Positions 1-5,759 of a stretch of DNA of 7,414 nt are shown here, piece after piece. Source of the DNA: CAYJPK01 sp964372035 (GTDB lineage Bacteria > Desulfobacterota > Desulfovibrionia > Desulfovibrionales > Desulfovibrionaceae); NCBI GenBank assembly GCA_964372035.1, contig CAYJPK010000094.1:1-7414 (forward strand). The letters are read 5' to 3'. The translations under genes were made by a program, and so were the position numbers. The number at the start of each line of letters is the position of its first letter. Within the stretch, counting starts at the first letter, position 1. Under the pieces are notes generated by a model. That model saw nothing but the letters and a program-made list of their open reading frames with translations, was not told the origin of the DNA and ran no database searches.

Positions 1-83
1 GGGGGAGGGATTTGAACCCCCGGATGCCTCCCGACATCAACGGTTTTCAAGACCGCCGCATTAAGCCGCTCTGCCACCCCTCC
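1..83 (-). tRNA. tRNA-Ser(UGA), 3' end cut by the window edge
   Basis: Read on the minus strand, the sequence folds as a class II tRNA. The 5' acceptor strand GGAGGGG starts at 83, followed by a D-arm with a three-pair stem, the anticodon loop CTTGAAA at 51-45 (anticodon TGA, 49-47), a long variable arm (GATG/CATC stem) and the T-loop TTCAAAT with its stem. The long variable arm and UGA anticodon identify a serine tRNA reading UCN codons. Only four bases (CCCC) of the 3' acceptor strand lie inside the window; the rest, the discriminator base and any encoded CCA fall before position 1. It is divergent from the hydrolase gene at 321 and has its own promoter at 103-131. Confidence 0.96.
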
Positions 84-102
84 GCAAGAAAGTGCGAAAT
101 TC

Positions 103-131
103 TTTATATTTTATTACCAGCACAATGTCAA
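103..131 (-). promoter_or_regulatory. sigma-70-type promoter of tRNA-Ser
   Basis: On the minus strand a perfect -35 hexamer TTGACA (131-126) is followed by a 17-bp spacer and the -10 hexamer TATAAA (108-103, 5 of 6 consensus). Initiation would fall near 97-95, giving a leader of about 12 nt before the mature 5' end at 83. Spacing, match quality and position just upstream of a tRNA make this the best-supported promoter in the window. Confidence 0.85.
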
Positions 132-170
132 GCATTTTTTTTTAATTTTTTTATTTTTTTTATTTTTTTG
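132..170 (-). promoter_or_regulatory. A-tract UP element upstream of the tRNA promoter
   Basis: Directly upstream of the -35 box the minus strand is almost pure A. Four runs of 9, 7, 8 and 7 A residues (plus-strand T runs at 135-143, 146-152, 154-161 and 163-169) are separated by only one or two T. Their centres are about 8.5-10 bp apart, close to one helical turn, so the DNA may be curved. Such A/T blocks at roughly -40 to -75 are typical UP elements contacted by the RNA polymerase alpha C-terminal domain in stable-RNA promoters. The role is inferred from position. Confidence 0.55.
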
Positions 171-176
171 CAGATT

Positions 177-258
177 GAGCTTTTATTTTTATTGTAAGCT
201 CTTTGTCTTGACATAATCTCAAGTCAAAATTAGTCTGATTAAATACAATCCAATTGTA
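177..258 (+). promoter_or_regulatory. inverted repeats in the hydrolase upstream region (possible operator sites)
   Basis: Three short symmetric elements lie between the A-tracts and the hydrolase gene: GAGCTT/AAGCTC (177-182 and 196-201), CTTGA/TCAAG (207-211 and 219-223, overlapping a TTGACA at 208-213), and TACAAT-CCA-ATTGTA (244-258). The last has the size of a repressor operator. I see no convincing -10 box at the right distance from the 208-213 TTGACA, so the promoter of the gene at 321 is not located. A promoter and operator are expected in this region, but which elements serve is not decided by the sequence. Confidence 0.25.
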
Positions 259-320
259 CTTTGTTTAGCTTAACTATTTTATTATTAAATTTTTAATTAT
301 ATAAATCAATAGGAAATTAA

Positions 321-1355
321 ATGTTTAAAGTTATTTTAATTTTTTTCATAATTTGCTCATTTTCTAGCAACTTAGCATTTGCAAAAAATGAAAGGTCTAT
401 TCGCATCAAAGAGCTTGGCAGCTATTATGTTGGCGGCAAGCAAGTAGCGTTGAAGGGAATTGAACCAAGCATTATTGAGCTCGCTAGTGGGGAAGTTAAG
501 ACTATCGACAATGATGGTGCCTTTGAAGCTTTTCAAATCTACGTGCAATACACAAAGCTTATGAAATCACAAGCTAAATACCCTCTTTTAATGTGGCATG
601 ATGAAGGGTTCTCAGGGGCAAGCTTTGAAACTACACCTGATGGCAGAGAGGGTTGGAAGATGTTTTTTTTGAGAAATGGCCATGATGTTTACATTTCTGA
701 CTCAACCAATGCCGGCAGATCTGCTTTTTCTAGATATTTGCAGGTTAATAATTCTGCCCCGCTTTTTACTAGTAAAAGTGAAGGGTGGACAAAATACAGA
801 ATTGGCGATTATTATAATATTAACTCTCAATTACGAACAACCTACCCTGAAAGCAAGTTTCCTGTGGAGTTTTATGATGATTTTTGTAAACAATACTTAG
901 CATATTGGCTTACTGATGACGATCAGACACAAGAAGCTTATGACACATATATAAGTGAAAAGATTCAAACCGGTATAATTCTAGCTCATGGTAAAGCTAG
1001 TGAATATGCTTTGAAAAGTACCACTAAATTCAATAACAAAATCAAAGCATTAATCTTGATTGAGCCTATGTTAGAAAATTTGAAAGAAAATTTTGATTTT
1101 GCTAAATTTAGCGAAATTCCAATTCTTTTTGTTTTTGGAGATATTAACAGTACTGATACTTTTTGGCTAAACTATTATAATATTGCTAAAATAAATGCTG
1201 ACAAGCTAAGCGAGAACAATGCAAAAATAACATGGCTTGACTTAAAAGAACGTGGAATAACAGGTAATACACACATGCTAATGATGGATAAGAACTCCAC
1301 CGAAATTGCTAACCTAATTCAAAACTGGCTGAAAAAAGAGAAATTGATGAAATAG
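321..1355 (+). CDS. secreted alpha/beta-hydrolase-fold protein, esterase-713-like, with the nucleophile Ser apparently lost
   Basis: The 344-residue protein has a Sec signal peptide (hydrophobic residues 4-20, likely cleavage after Ala21 in AFA|K) and so acts in the periplasm or outside the cell. The start is supported by AGGA at 311-314. The body follows the family of Alcaligenes esterase 713 as I remember it: GSYYVGGKQV near 33-42, an oxyanion-type loop WHDEGFSG at 92-99, then FETTPDGREGW (102-112), DVYISDS and GRSAFSRY (132-139). Family triad positions (Ser206, Glu230, His298) map by spacing to residues 224, 248 and 318. Glu248 (LIEP) and His318 (NTHMLMMD) are present, but residue 224 is Gly (AHGKAS) where HSQSG is expected. 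Either the enzyme is inactive and has another role, Ser227 has taken over, or it is a binding protein. The frame is open throughout, so it is not an obvious pseudogene. It is a single-gene unit, convergent with the symporter gene. Physiological substrate unknown. Confidence 0.85.
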   Translation: MFKVILIFFIICSFSSNLAFAKNERSIRIKELGSYYVGGKQVALKGIEPSIIELASGEVKTIDNDGAFEAFQIYVQYTKLMKSQAKYPLLMWHDEGFSGASFETTPDGREGWKMFFLRNGHDVYISDSTNAGRSAFSRYLQVNNSAPLFTSKSEGWTKYRIGDYYNINSQLRTTYPESKFPVEFYDDFCKQYLAYWLTDDDQTQEAYDTYISEKIQTGIILAHGKASEYALKSTTKFNNKIKALILIEPMLENLKENFDFAKFSEIPILFVFGDINSTDTFWLNYYNIAKINADKLSENNAKITWLDLKERGITGNTHMLMMDKNSTEIANLIQNWLKKEKLMK

Positions 1356-1379
1356 AAGATTTCACCAATAAATTAATTT

Positions 1380-1419
1380 AAGCTGAAAAATACTTTGCGA
1401 CATATATATTTTTCAGCTT
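1380..1419 (+). terminator. terminator-like 13-bp hairpin after the hydrolase gene
   Basis: A perfect 13-bp stem (AAGCTGAAAAATA at 1380-1392 with TATTTTTCAGCTT at 1407-1419) encloses a 14-nt loop, starting 24 bp after the stop codon. The U-tract after the stem is poor (one more T, then AACTTC), and most U residues lie in the stem. It is suitably placed to end the hydrolase transcript but is a weak intrinsic terminator. Confidence 0.55.
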
Positions 1420-1529
1420 TAACTTCTTGCGATATATTTTTGTTTTAGCTACTATTCAGTCGGTACTGAAAAAGTCATTTTTAATGCCTTTTTCTTAAGG
1501 CACGCCCACTCCAAACACTCTTACGGGAC

Positions 1530-1554
1530 GCTAGAAATAAATTCTAGCTTGTTT
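1530..1554 (+). terminator. small stem-loop followed by a T-rich run
   Basis: GCTAGAA (1530-1536), a five-base loop and TTCTAGC (1542-1548) form a 7-bp stem followed by TTGTTTT. It has the shape of a weak plus-strand intrinsic terminator. It may back up the hairpin at 1380-1419 or may simply be part of the intergenic repeat block. Confidence 0.35.
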
Positions 1555-1596
1555 TACGTGGCGCAAATTTTTTGCTCTCGCAAAAACTTTGTAAGC

Positions 1597-1681
1597 CGAT
1601 GATGAAAAAACATATTTTTATTTGTTTATTGTAACTATTAAGTTTTTTTATTACAACATGTTAACATGTTTTTCATCATCG
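1597..1681 (-). repeat. 13-bp inverted repeat just downstream of the symporter stop codon
   Basis: CGATGATGAAAAA (1597-1609) is exactly repeated in inverse orientation at 1681-1669. With one bulged A, pairing extends through the neighbouring CAT/ATG. The arms enclose a very AT-rich 59 bp. It begins one base beyond the symporter stop codon, so in mRNA it could form a long hairpin protecting or ending that transcript. There is no U-tract after the distal arm, so classical intrinsic termination is not supported. The 1655-1670 palindrome partly overlaps the right arm. Confidence 0.65.
1655..1670. repeat. 16-bp perfect palindrome
   Basis: AACATGTTAACATGTT equals its own reverse complement. It is two copies of AACATGTT (each itself a palindrome) in tandem. 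It sits within the 3' non-coding region of the symporter gene, inside the larger inverted repeat. It could be a protein-binding site or a by-product of low-complexity sequence. Confidence 0.6.
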
Positions 1682-1682
1682 A

Positions 1683-2960
1683 CTATTCAGATTCTAAGAA
1701 AAAATCTGTATCTTCAAAGTCTGTATAATCCTCATTTACATAAGGCTCAGAGTGTAGATCTCCTTCTAATGCAGAAACAACAATAGCACCTGTTGCATCA
1801 CCGAGGACGTTAACAGTAGTTCTTGCCATGTCTAAAATCCTATCAACACCAGCAACAAGGGCTATTATTTCGAGGGGAATCCCAACTTGAATGAATACAA
1901 TAGAAATCATAATAATACCTGCACCAGGGACTCCAGCTGTTCCAATTGAGGCAAAAAGTCCGATCAAAAGCACTTCAAATTGGCTATAATAATCAAGTGG
2001 CAGCCCGTAAAAAGATGCTGCAAACATTGCAGTAATTGCCATGTATATTGCTGTTCCGTCCATATTAATGGTATTGCCTAGGGGAATAGAAAATCCAGCA
2101 ATAGCTCGTGTAGAGCCAAGTTTGCGTGATGCCGCTAAACAACTCGGCAAGGAGGCGGCACTTGAACATGTCGTAAAGCCAATAAGCAGTGTACCGAACA
2201 TTGTTTTAAAAAAATGTCTAATAGAAATTCCACCAACAAATTTTACAAGCGGTACGTAAGTTATCATAACATGAATTAAGCAAGCGAAATATAATAAAGC
2301 AATCAATTTGCCAAGAGGAATTAAAACTGAAACACCATGATGACTAACTGCAAAAGCCATTAAGCCAAATACACCGATTGGAGAATAAAGCATAACAATA
2401 TTGGTTATTTTAATCATCACATCAGCATAAATTTCAAAATGCTCTTTAACTGGTCTACCTTTTTCACCTATTGAATTAAGGGCAATCCCAAAAATAACTG
2501 CAAAAAATATTATTTGCAACATATTTCCCTTTGCCATCGCATCAACAGGGTTTATTGGTATTATATTTAATAAGGTAGTAATAACATTAGGTGAATCAAC
2601 AGGTTTTGCAATTAAACCCACTGTTGAAACATATGCTTCAGAACTAGTATCAACTAAATTTGCGAGTAAAAGCCCAAGCCCAAGAGCAACAGCCGTTGTT
2701 AGAAAGTAGTAGATTACGCTCTTGCTTGCAACTCTGCCGAATTTTCCTGCATCTTGAATACCAGAAACTCCAGCAACGATTGTTACAAAAACAAGTGGAA
2801 CTACGACCATTCTAATCAGAGTTATAAACAACTCTCCAAGCGGCTTAAGCCAAGTTCCTACGTCAATTCCAAGACTTGGAACAATTAAGCCTGCTAAAAT
2901 GCCAAGCCCTAGCCCTATTCCCATTTGAATAGGAAGAGTAATTTTTTTATAATATGGCAT
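1683..2960 (-). CDS. DAACS-family cation:glutamate/aspartate symporter (GltP/GltPh-like)
   Basis: This inner-membrane secondary transporter (425 residues) uses an Na+ or H+ gradient to import acidic substrates. Family hallmarks appear in order: hydrophobic TM segments from about residue 10, hairpin HP1 TTCSSAASLP (263-272; the usual serine triplet reads CSS), TM7 NMDGT (299-303), HP2 loop GTAGVPGAG (340-348), and TM8 with Asp373, Asp377, Arg380, Thr381, Asn384 and Asp388. These match GltPh Asp390, Asp394, Arg397, Thr398, Asn401 and Asp405 at constant offset. Asp394 and Arg397 read the amino and side-chain carboxylate groups, so glutamate or aspartate is preferred over C4-dicarboxylates. I chose ATG at 2960 because AAGGAG lies 7 bp upstream (2973-2968) and the family N-terminus starts there; a GTG at 3005 lacks an RBS. 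The C-terminal 27 residues carry 11 Asp/Glu and no Lys/Arg. Monocistronic, convergent with the hydrolase gene. Confidence 0.92.
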   Translation of the reverse strand: MPYYKKITLPIQMGIGLGLGILAGLIVPSLGIDVGTWLKPLGELFITLIRMVVVPLVFVTIVAGVSGIQDAGKFGRVASKSVIYYFLTTAVALGLGLLLANLVDTSSEAYVSTVGLIAKPVDSPNVITTLLNIIPINPVDAMAKGNMLQIIFFAVIFGIALNSIGEKGRPVKEHFEIYADVMIKITNIVMLYSPIGVFGLMAFAVSHHGVSVLIPLGKLIALLYFACLIHVMITYVPLVKFVGGISIRHFFKTMFGTLLIGFTTCSSAASLPSCLAASRKLGSTRAIAGFSIPLGNTINMDGTAIYMAITAMFAASFYGLPLDYYSQFEVLLIGLFASIGTAGVPGAGIIMISIVFIQVGIPLEIIALVAGVDRILDMARTTVNVLGDATGAIVVSALEGDLHSEPYVNEDYTDFEDTDFFLESE

Positions 2961-2983
2961 CTTTTTGCTCCTTACTTTTAAAC

Positions 2984-3024
2984 TATATACTATAGTATAT
3001 AACACCCATTAAAGTATTTGTAAA
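2984..3024 (-). promoter_or_regulatory. 18-bp palindrome and weak promoter upstream of the symporter
   Basis: TATATACTATAGTATATA (2984-3001) is a perfect 18-bp palindrome ending 10 bp upstream of the symporter Shine-Dalgarno. A possible promoter overlaps it on the minus strand: TTTACA (3024-3019), 16-bp spacer, TTATAT (3002-2997), with initiation inside the palindrome. A regulator bound here would block initiation. The promoter call is weak because the whole region is AT-rich; the palindrome itself is certain. Confidence 0.45.
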
Positions 3025-3061
3025 TATCTAGGAGAATAGACAGCCAATCAAGTATAAAAGT

Positions 3062-3098
3062 AAAAAAATATAGGGTAATACTAGATTACCCTATATTT
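3062..3098 (-). terminator. rho-independent terminator of the TRAP/LarA-like operon
   Basis: A perfect 14-bp stem (3098-3085 with 3079-3066, core AGGGTAAT/ATTACCCT) has a five-base loop. On the minus strand it is followed by an unbroken T run down to 3062. It lies 38 bp past the stop codon of the LarA-like gene and upstream of the symporter promoter, so it separates the two units. It is the strongest terminator in the window. Confidence 0.9.
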
Positions 3099-3135
3099 AA
3101 TTAATTCACGTAAATTGTATAAATAAAATTAATAA

Positions 3136-4458
3136 TTATTTATAATCACGTACGATTTCACCATTTGCATCAAATTTGTATTCAAATTCATCAGATACAA
3201 ATTTTAAACGCTCATTTTTAGCTACTTCGTCCCAAAGAGCTTCTGAAACATTGATATATTCAACATCACCTGTATTTTCAATATGAACAATACGTGGATT
3301 TTCTTGAGCTCCATTGCGTACTGACTTATGAATAGCCATGCGAACTGCAGTGTATTCATCAGGCATAACGAGTGGCATTTTAGCAATTAAGCTAATACGA
3401 GCTGTCATTGCATTAGTGTAGGTTGTAATTGGATCAAACTCTTTAAACACTTTAGGTGTTGTAAAGTCTGCAGTGCCAAGACCTGTCGCATTACCATGAG
3501 TTTCTTCTGACAAGCTAAACACGATACGGCTTTCAGCTTTTAAGCCTTCGCCAGCAAATGGAGTTGCAAAAGTACCAGTGATGTTAGGGTCCATGCCATC
3601 ACCACTAAAGTTTTTACCAATAACATCAACCATAAGAACATCTAAATCATTAAGGTAGATTTGTGCCATGTAGTCAAATGCTTTACGTAAAAGTGCTGGC
3701 TCTTCTGCCATAAACTTATCAGCTGTAAGAGCAACAACATCAGCTGTTTCGTGATATGCATTTTCAATTGATGCAACACCACCTAAAATTGGAGCGTGAT
3801 CAATGATGCTTTGACCAATCACAGGGATAACACGATGGAAGTGACCAAAGCCATCACGGTGAGTCATAAGAGCACCATTATGCTTACCACAACCAATAAC
3901 TAACATTTTCATTAAGCCACTTTCGTATGGTCCACGAAACGCAGTGTGTGGTTTTACACGACAAACTATAATACAGCCATCAGAATTCATAATGTCTTCA
4001 GCAACGTGAACATCATAGTTATTATCAACATTATCAACAACTCTTGTTGTCATATTGCTAACAATTGGTGCTCCAACAGTATTTTCATTAACTCCTAAAG
4101 TATCGAGCATATCAGCTTGTCCTTCAGCAGTTGCACCACCATGGCTACCCATAGTTGGCATAACAAAAGGCTCACCACCAACGCTACGCACCCAATCAAC
4201 AGTTGCTTTTACTAAAACAGGTAAGTTCGCAACACCACGGCTACCAGCACCAATAGCAATTTTAGCACCAGGCTTAATTTTTTCTTTGATACCAGAAGCA
4301 TCTAATTGCGCTTTAACAGCTTTATCTAAATCTTCTACAACATCATTAGGAAATAGTTGTTGCACTCTTTTCATTTTTGGTAAAGAGATAGGTCCACAAA
4401 ATTTTTCACAATTACTGCGACTTGCCTCAATTTTGTCTAAAAAACCAGCATTTGACAT
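3136..4458 (-). CDS. LarA-superfamily (NPN-dependent) 2-hydroxyacid racemase/epimerase-like protein
   Basis: This cytoplasmic 440-residue protein (LarA N-terminal domain, DUF2088) belongs to the nickel-pincer-nucleotide enzyme superfamily, which racemises or epimerises 2-hydroxy acids by hydride transfer at C2. Lactate racemase LarA uses Arg75, His108, His174, Lys184 (covalent cofactor attachment) and His200 (Ni ligand). Counterparts here are Arg74 (GSRG), His106 (MGSHGG), His171 (VKPHTAF), Lys184 (SGLMK) and His200 (MTHRDGFGH), so activity is likely. Spacing from His171 to Lys184 is 13 rather than 10 residues, a small insertion. Characterised relatives act on lactate, malate, phenyllactate and other 2-hydroxy acids or epimerise gluconate, so the substrate cannot be fixed by family. 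AAGGAG (4472-4467) is 8 bp before the ATG. It is the last operon gene, 20 bp after dctM, suggesting the imported acid is its substrate. It is probably not lactate racemase itself. The cofactor genes larB, larC and larE are not in this window. Confidence 0.85.
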   Translation of the reverse strand: MSNAGFLDKIEASRSNCEKFCGPISLPKMKRVQQLFPNDVVEDLDKAVKAQLDASGIKEKIKPGAKIAIGAGSRGVANLPVLVKATVDWVRSVGGEPFVMPTMGSHGGATAEGQADMLDTLGVNENTVGAPIVSNMTTRVVDNVDNNYDVHVAEDIMNSDGCIIVCRVKPHTAFRGPYESGLMKMLVIGCGKHNGALMTHRDGFGHFHRVIPVIGQSIIDHAPILGGVASIENAYHETADVVALTADKFMAEEPALLRKAFDYMAQIYLNDLDVLMVDVIGKNFSGDGMDPNITGTFATPFAGEGLKAESRIVFSLSEETHGNATGLGTADFTTPKVFKEFDPITTYTNAMTARISLIAKMPLVMPDEYTAVRMAIHKSVRNGAQENPRIVHIENTGDVEYINVSEALWDEVAKNERLKFVSDEFEYKFDANGEIVRDYK

Positions 4459-4478
4459 GAGAAATTCTCCTTAAAATT

Positions 4479-5759
4479 TTATTCACCGAACCATGATGCC
4501 GGAACTGTAATAAACTCCGGAACAAGGATAAATAGCAATAATACAGCTACTTCGGCTAGTAAGAACGGTAAAATACCTTTTACAACTTGACCAAGTTTCA
4601 AGTTACTTACCGAACACCCGACATATAATACAGTACCTACTGGCGGTGTCAATAAGCCAATACACAAGTTAAGAATCATAATAATAGCAAAGTAATAAGG
4701 ATCAATACCTGCTGCTCTGATTAATGGATAAATAACTGGTGCGAAAATTAAAATAATTGGTGTAATATCTAAAACCATACCAAGTAAAATAAGAAGCACG
4801 TTTATCATTATTAACAACATAAACGGTGAATCTGTAAAGCCTTGGAAAAGTTGAATGATTTGCTGTGGAACTTGAGCAATTGTAATAAGCCAACCAATTG
4901 TATAAGCTGTACAAACGATAAACATAACAGTTGCTGAACTTTTTAAAGCACCGTAGAAAATTTCAGGTATATCTCTAAACTTAAGCTCTTTATTAAGCAA
5001 AGTAGCAACTAAAAATGCATATACACAAGCAACAGCTCCACCCTCGGTTGGAGTAAATGTACCCATTCTAATACCAACAATAATAATAATTGGAAGTAAA
5101 AGAGCTGGAAGAGCGTCAATAAGAACTGGTAATACATCTTTTGCTGGAATAACTTTAGTATCATGATAACCATCTTTACGCACAACAAAGAACCAAGTAA
5201 TCATAAGCGCAACACCAAGTAATAAACCTGGTACAATACCCATAACGAATAAGCGACCAATTGAAAGTTCAACTGTAACACCTAAAATAATCATCGGTAA
5301 GCTTGGCGGAATAATTGGCGCAGTTAAAGCCGCAGAACAAACAAGACCAGTTGCCCTACCCTTATCGTAGCCACAAGCTACCATCATTGGTATAAGTACA
5401 CCACCTAAAGCTGATACGTCTGCAATAGCAACACCTGATAAACCAGCAAAAAGAACACATGCAAAAATACCTACATAACCCATACCACCACGAAAACGAC
5501 CAACAACAACTTCTGCAAAAGAAATTAAGCGTTTTGAAATGCCTCCGTGCTTCATAATTTCGCCAGCCAAAATAAAAAATGGAACAGTAGTCAAAATAAA
5601 ACTATCTGTACCAGTAATCATTTGTTGGGCTAAAAGTAAGGGATCATATAAACCAAGCCAGTAAAATAAGATAAGTGAACAAAGCATGAGAACAACGCCA
5701 ACAGGAATACCTGTTATAAGCAAGGCGAATAAGGAGCCTAAAAAGATAAATAATTCCAT
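4479..5759 (-). CDS. dctM: TRAP transporter large membrane subunit (DctM family)
   Basis: This is the ion-coupled transport subunit of a tripartite ATP-independent periplasmic system. The 426-residue protein is hydrophobic throughout, as expected for the family's roughly a dozen membrane segments. Signatures seen: VPFFILAGEIM (59-69), GLSGVAIADVSALGGVLIPMM (106-126), the TAPIIPPSLPMIILG loop (146-160) and FTPTEGGAVACVYAF (235-249). Length is typical. The ATG directly follows the DctQ stop codon without a gap, and its AAGGAG (5773-5768) lies inside the end of dctQ, so the two are translationally coupled, as expected for subunits that act as a 1:1 complex. It moves substrate delivered by the binding protein encoded at 6322-7311, driven by Na+ (usual) or H+. 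The sequence does not identify the substrate. Confidence 0.95.
   Translation of the reverse strand: MELFIFLGSLFALLITGIPVGVVLMLCSLILFYWLGLYDPLLLAQQMITGTDSFILTTVPFFILAGEIMKHGGISKRLISFAEVVVGRFRGGMGYVGIFACVLFAGLSGVAIADVSALGGVLIPMMVACGYDKGRATGLVCSAALTAPIIPPSLPMIILGVTVELSIGRLFVMGIVPGLLLGVALMITWFFVVRKDGYHDTKVIPAKDVLPVLIDALPALLLPIIIIVGIRMGTFTPTEGGAVACVYAFLVATLLNKELKFRDIPEIFYGALKSSATVMFIVCTAYTIGWLITIAQVPQQIIQLFQGFTDSPFMLLIMINVLLILLGMVLDITPIILIFAPVIYPLIRAAGIDPYYFAIIMILNLCIGLLTPPVGTVLYVGCSVSNLKLGQVVKGILPFLLAEVAVLLLFILVPEFITVPASWFGE

Larger units (their letters stand above)
1420..1682. other. non-coding, hairpin-rich spacer between convergent genes
   Basis: No credible gene is visible. The stretch holds successive small stem-loops: TTCAGT-CGGT-ACTGAA (1455-1470), TGCCTT/AAGGCA (1485-1502), GCTAGAA/TTCTAGC (1530-1548), TTTTTGC/GCAAAAA around 1569-1586, and the large inverted repeat at 1597-1681. 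The block 1500-1565 looks richer in G+C than its surroundings. Such a density of symmetric elements between convergent 3' ends suggests terminators, an intergenic repeat (BIME-like) or a small non-autonomous element. A structured small RNA cannot be excluded. Confidence 0.6.
1451..1690. mobile_element. candidate MITE-like insertion flanked by a 9-bp direct repeat
   Basis: ACTATTCAG occurs at 1451-1459 and again at 1682-1690, bracketing 222 bp without a gene. The right end (1681-1669 on the minus strand, CGATGATGAAAAA) abuts the right repeat exactly. The left end (1461-1473, CGGTACTGAAAAA) matches it at 10 of 13 positions as an imperfect terminal inverted repeat, offset by one base. Nine-bp target duplications are made by several transposase families. 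The right repeat contains the last bases and stop codon of the symporter gene, which would explain its undamaged end. No transposase is present. A chance 9-bp match in AT-rich DNA is quite possible, so this is a hypothesis. Confidence 0.3.

Noticed and set aside
135..169. T-runs as a plus-strand terminator
   Set aside because: No GC-bearing stem precedes them and no plus-strand transcript ends here. A role as A-tracts upstream of the tRNA promoter explains them better.
12..197. Open frame of 61 codons on the plus strand
   Set aside because: It runs through the tRNA gene on the other strand and then through poly-T, giving a Phe-rich low-complexity peptide. There is no ribosome-binding site.
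676..900. Second open frame inside the hydrolase gene
   Set aside because: It lies wholly within the 321-1355 coding sequence in another frame, with no homology I recognise and no independent start signal.
1420..1682. CRISPR array in the repeat-rich spacer
   Set aside because: The repeats are short inverted pairs of differing sequence, with no regularly spaced identical direct repeats.
2041..2259. Plus-strand open frame over the symporter gene
   Set aside because: It is antisense to highly conserved transporter motifs (NMDGT and HP1), so it is a shadow of that coding strand.
2961..3005. Upstream GTG start (3005) adding 15 residues to the symporter
   Set aside because: It has no Shine-Dalgarno. 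The extension would encode the palindrome and the AAGGAG that serves the ATG at 2960, and the family N-terminus begins at that ATG.
4055..4474. Plus-strand open frame of 139 codons over the LarA-like gene
   Set aside because: It is antisense to the conserved LarA N-terminal region, and its composition is that of a reverse-frame shadow.
4702..4914. Minus-strand 70-codon frame inside dctM
   Set aside because: It is an alternative frame of the dctM coding strand, rich in Tyr/Ser/Asn with no family match.
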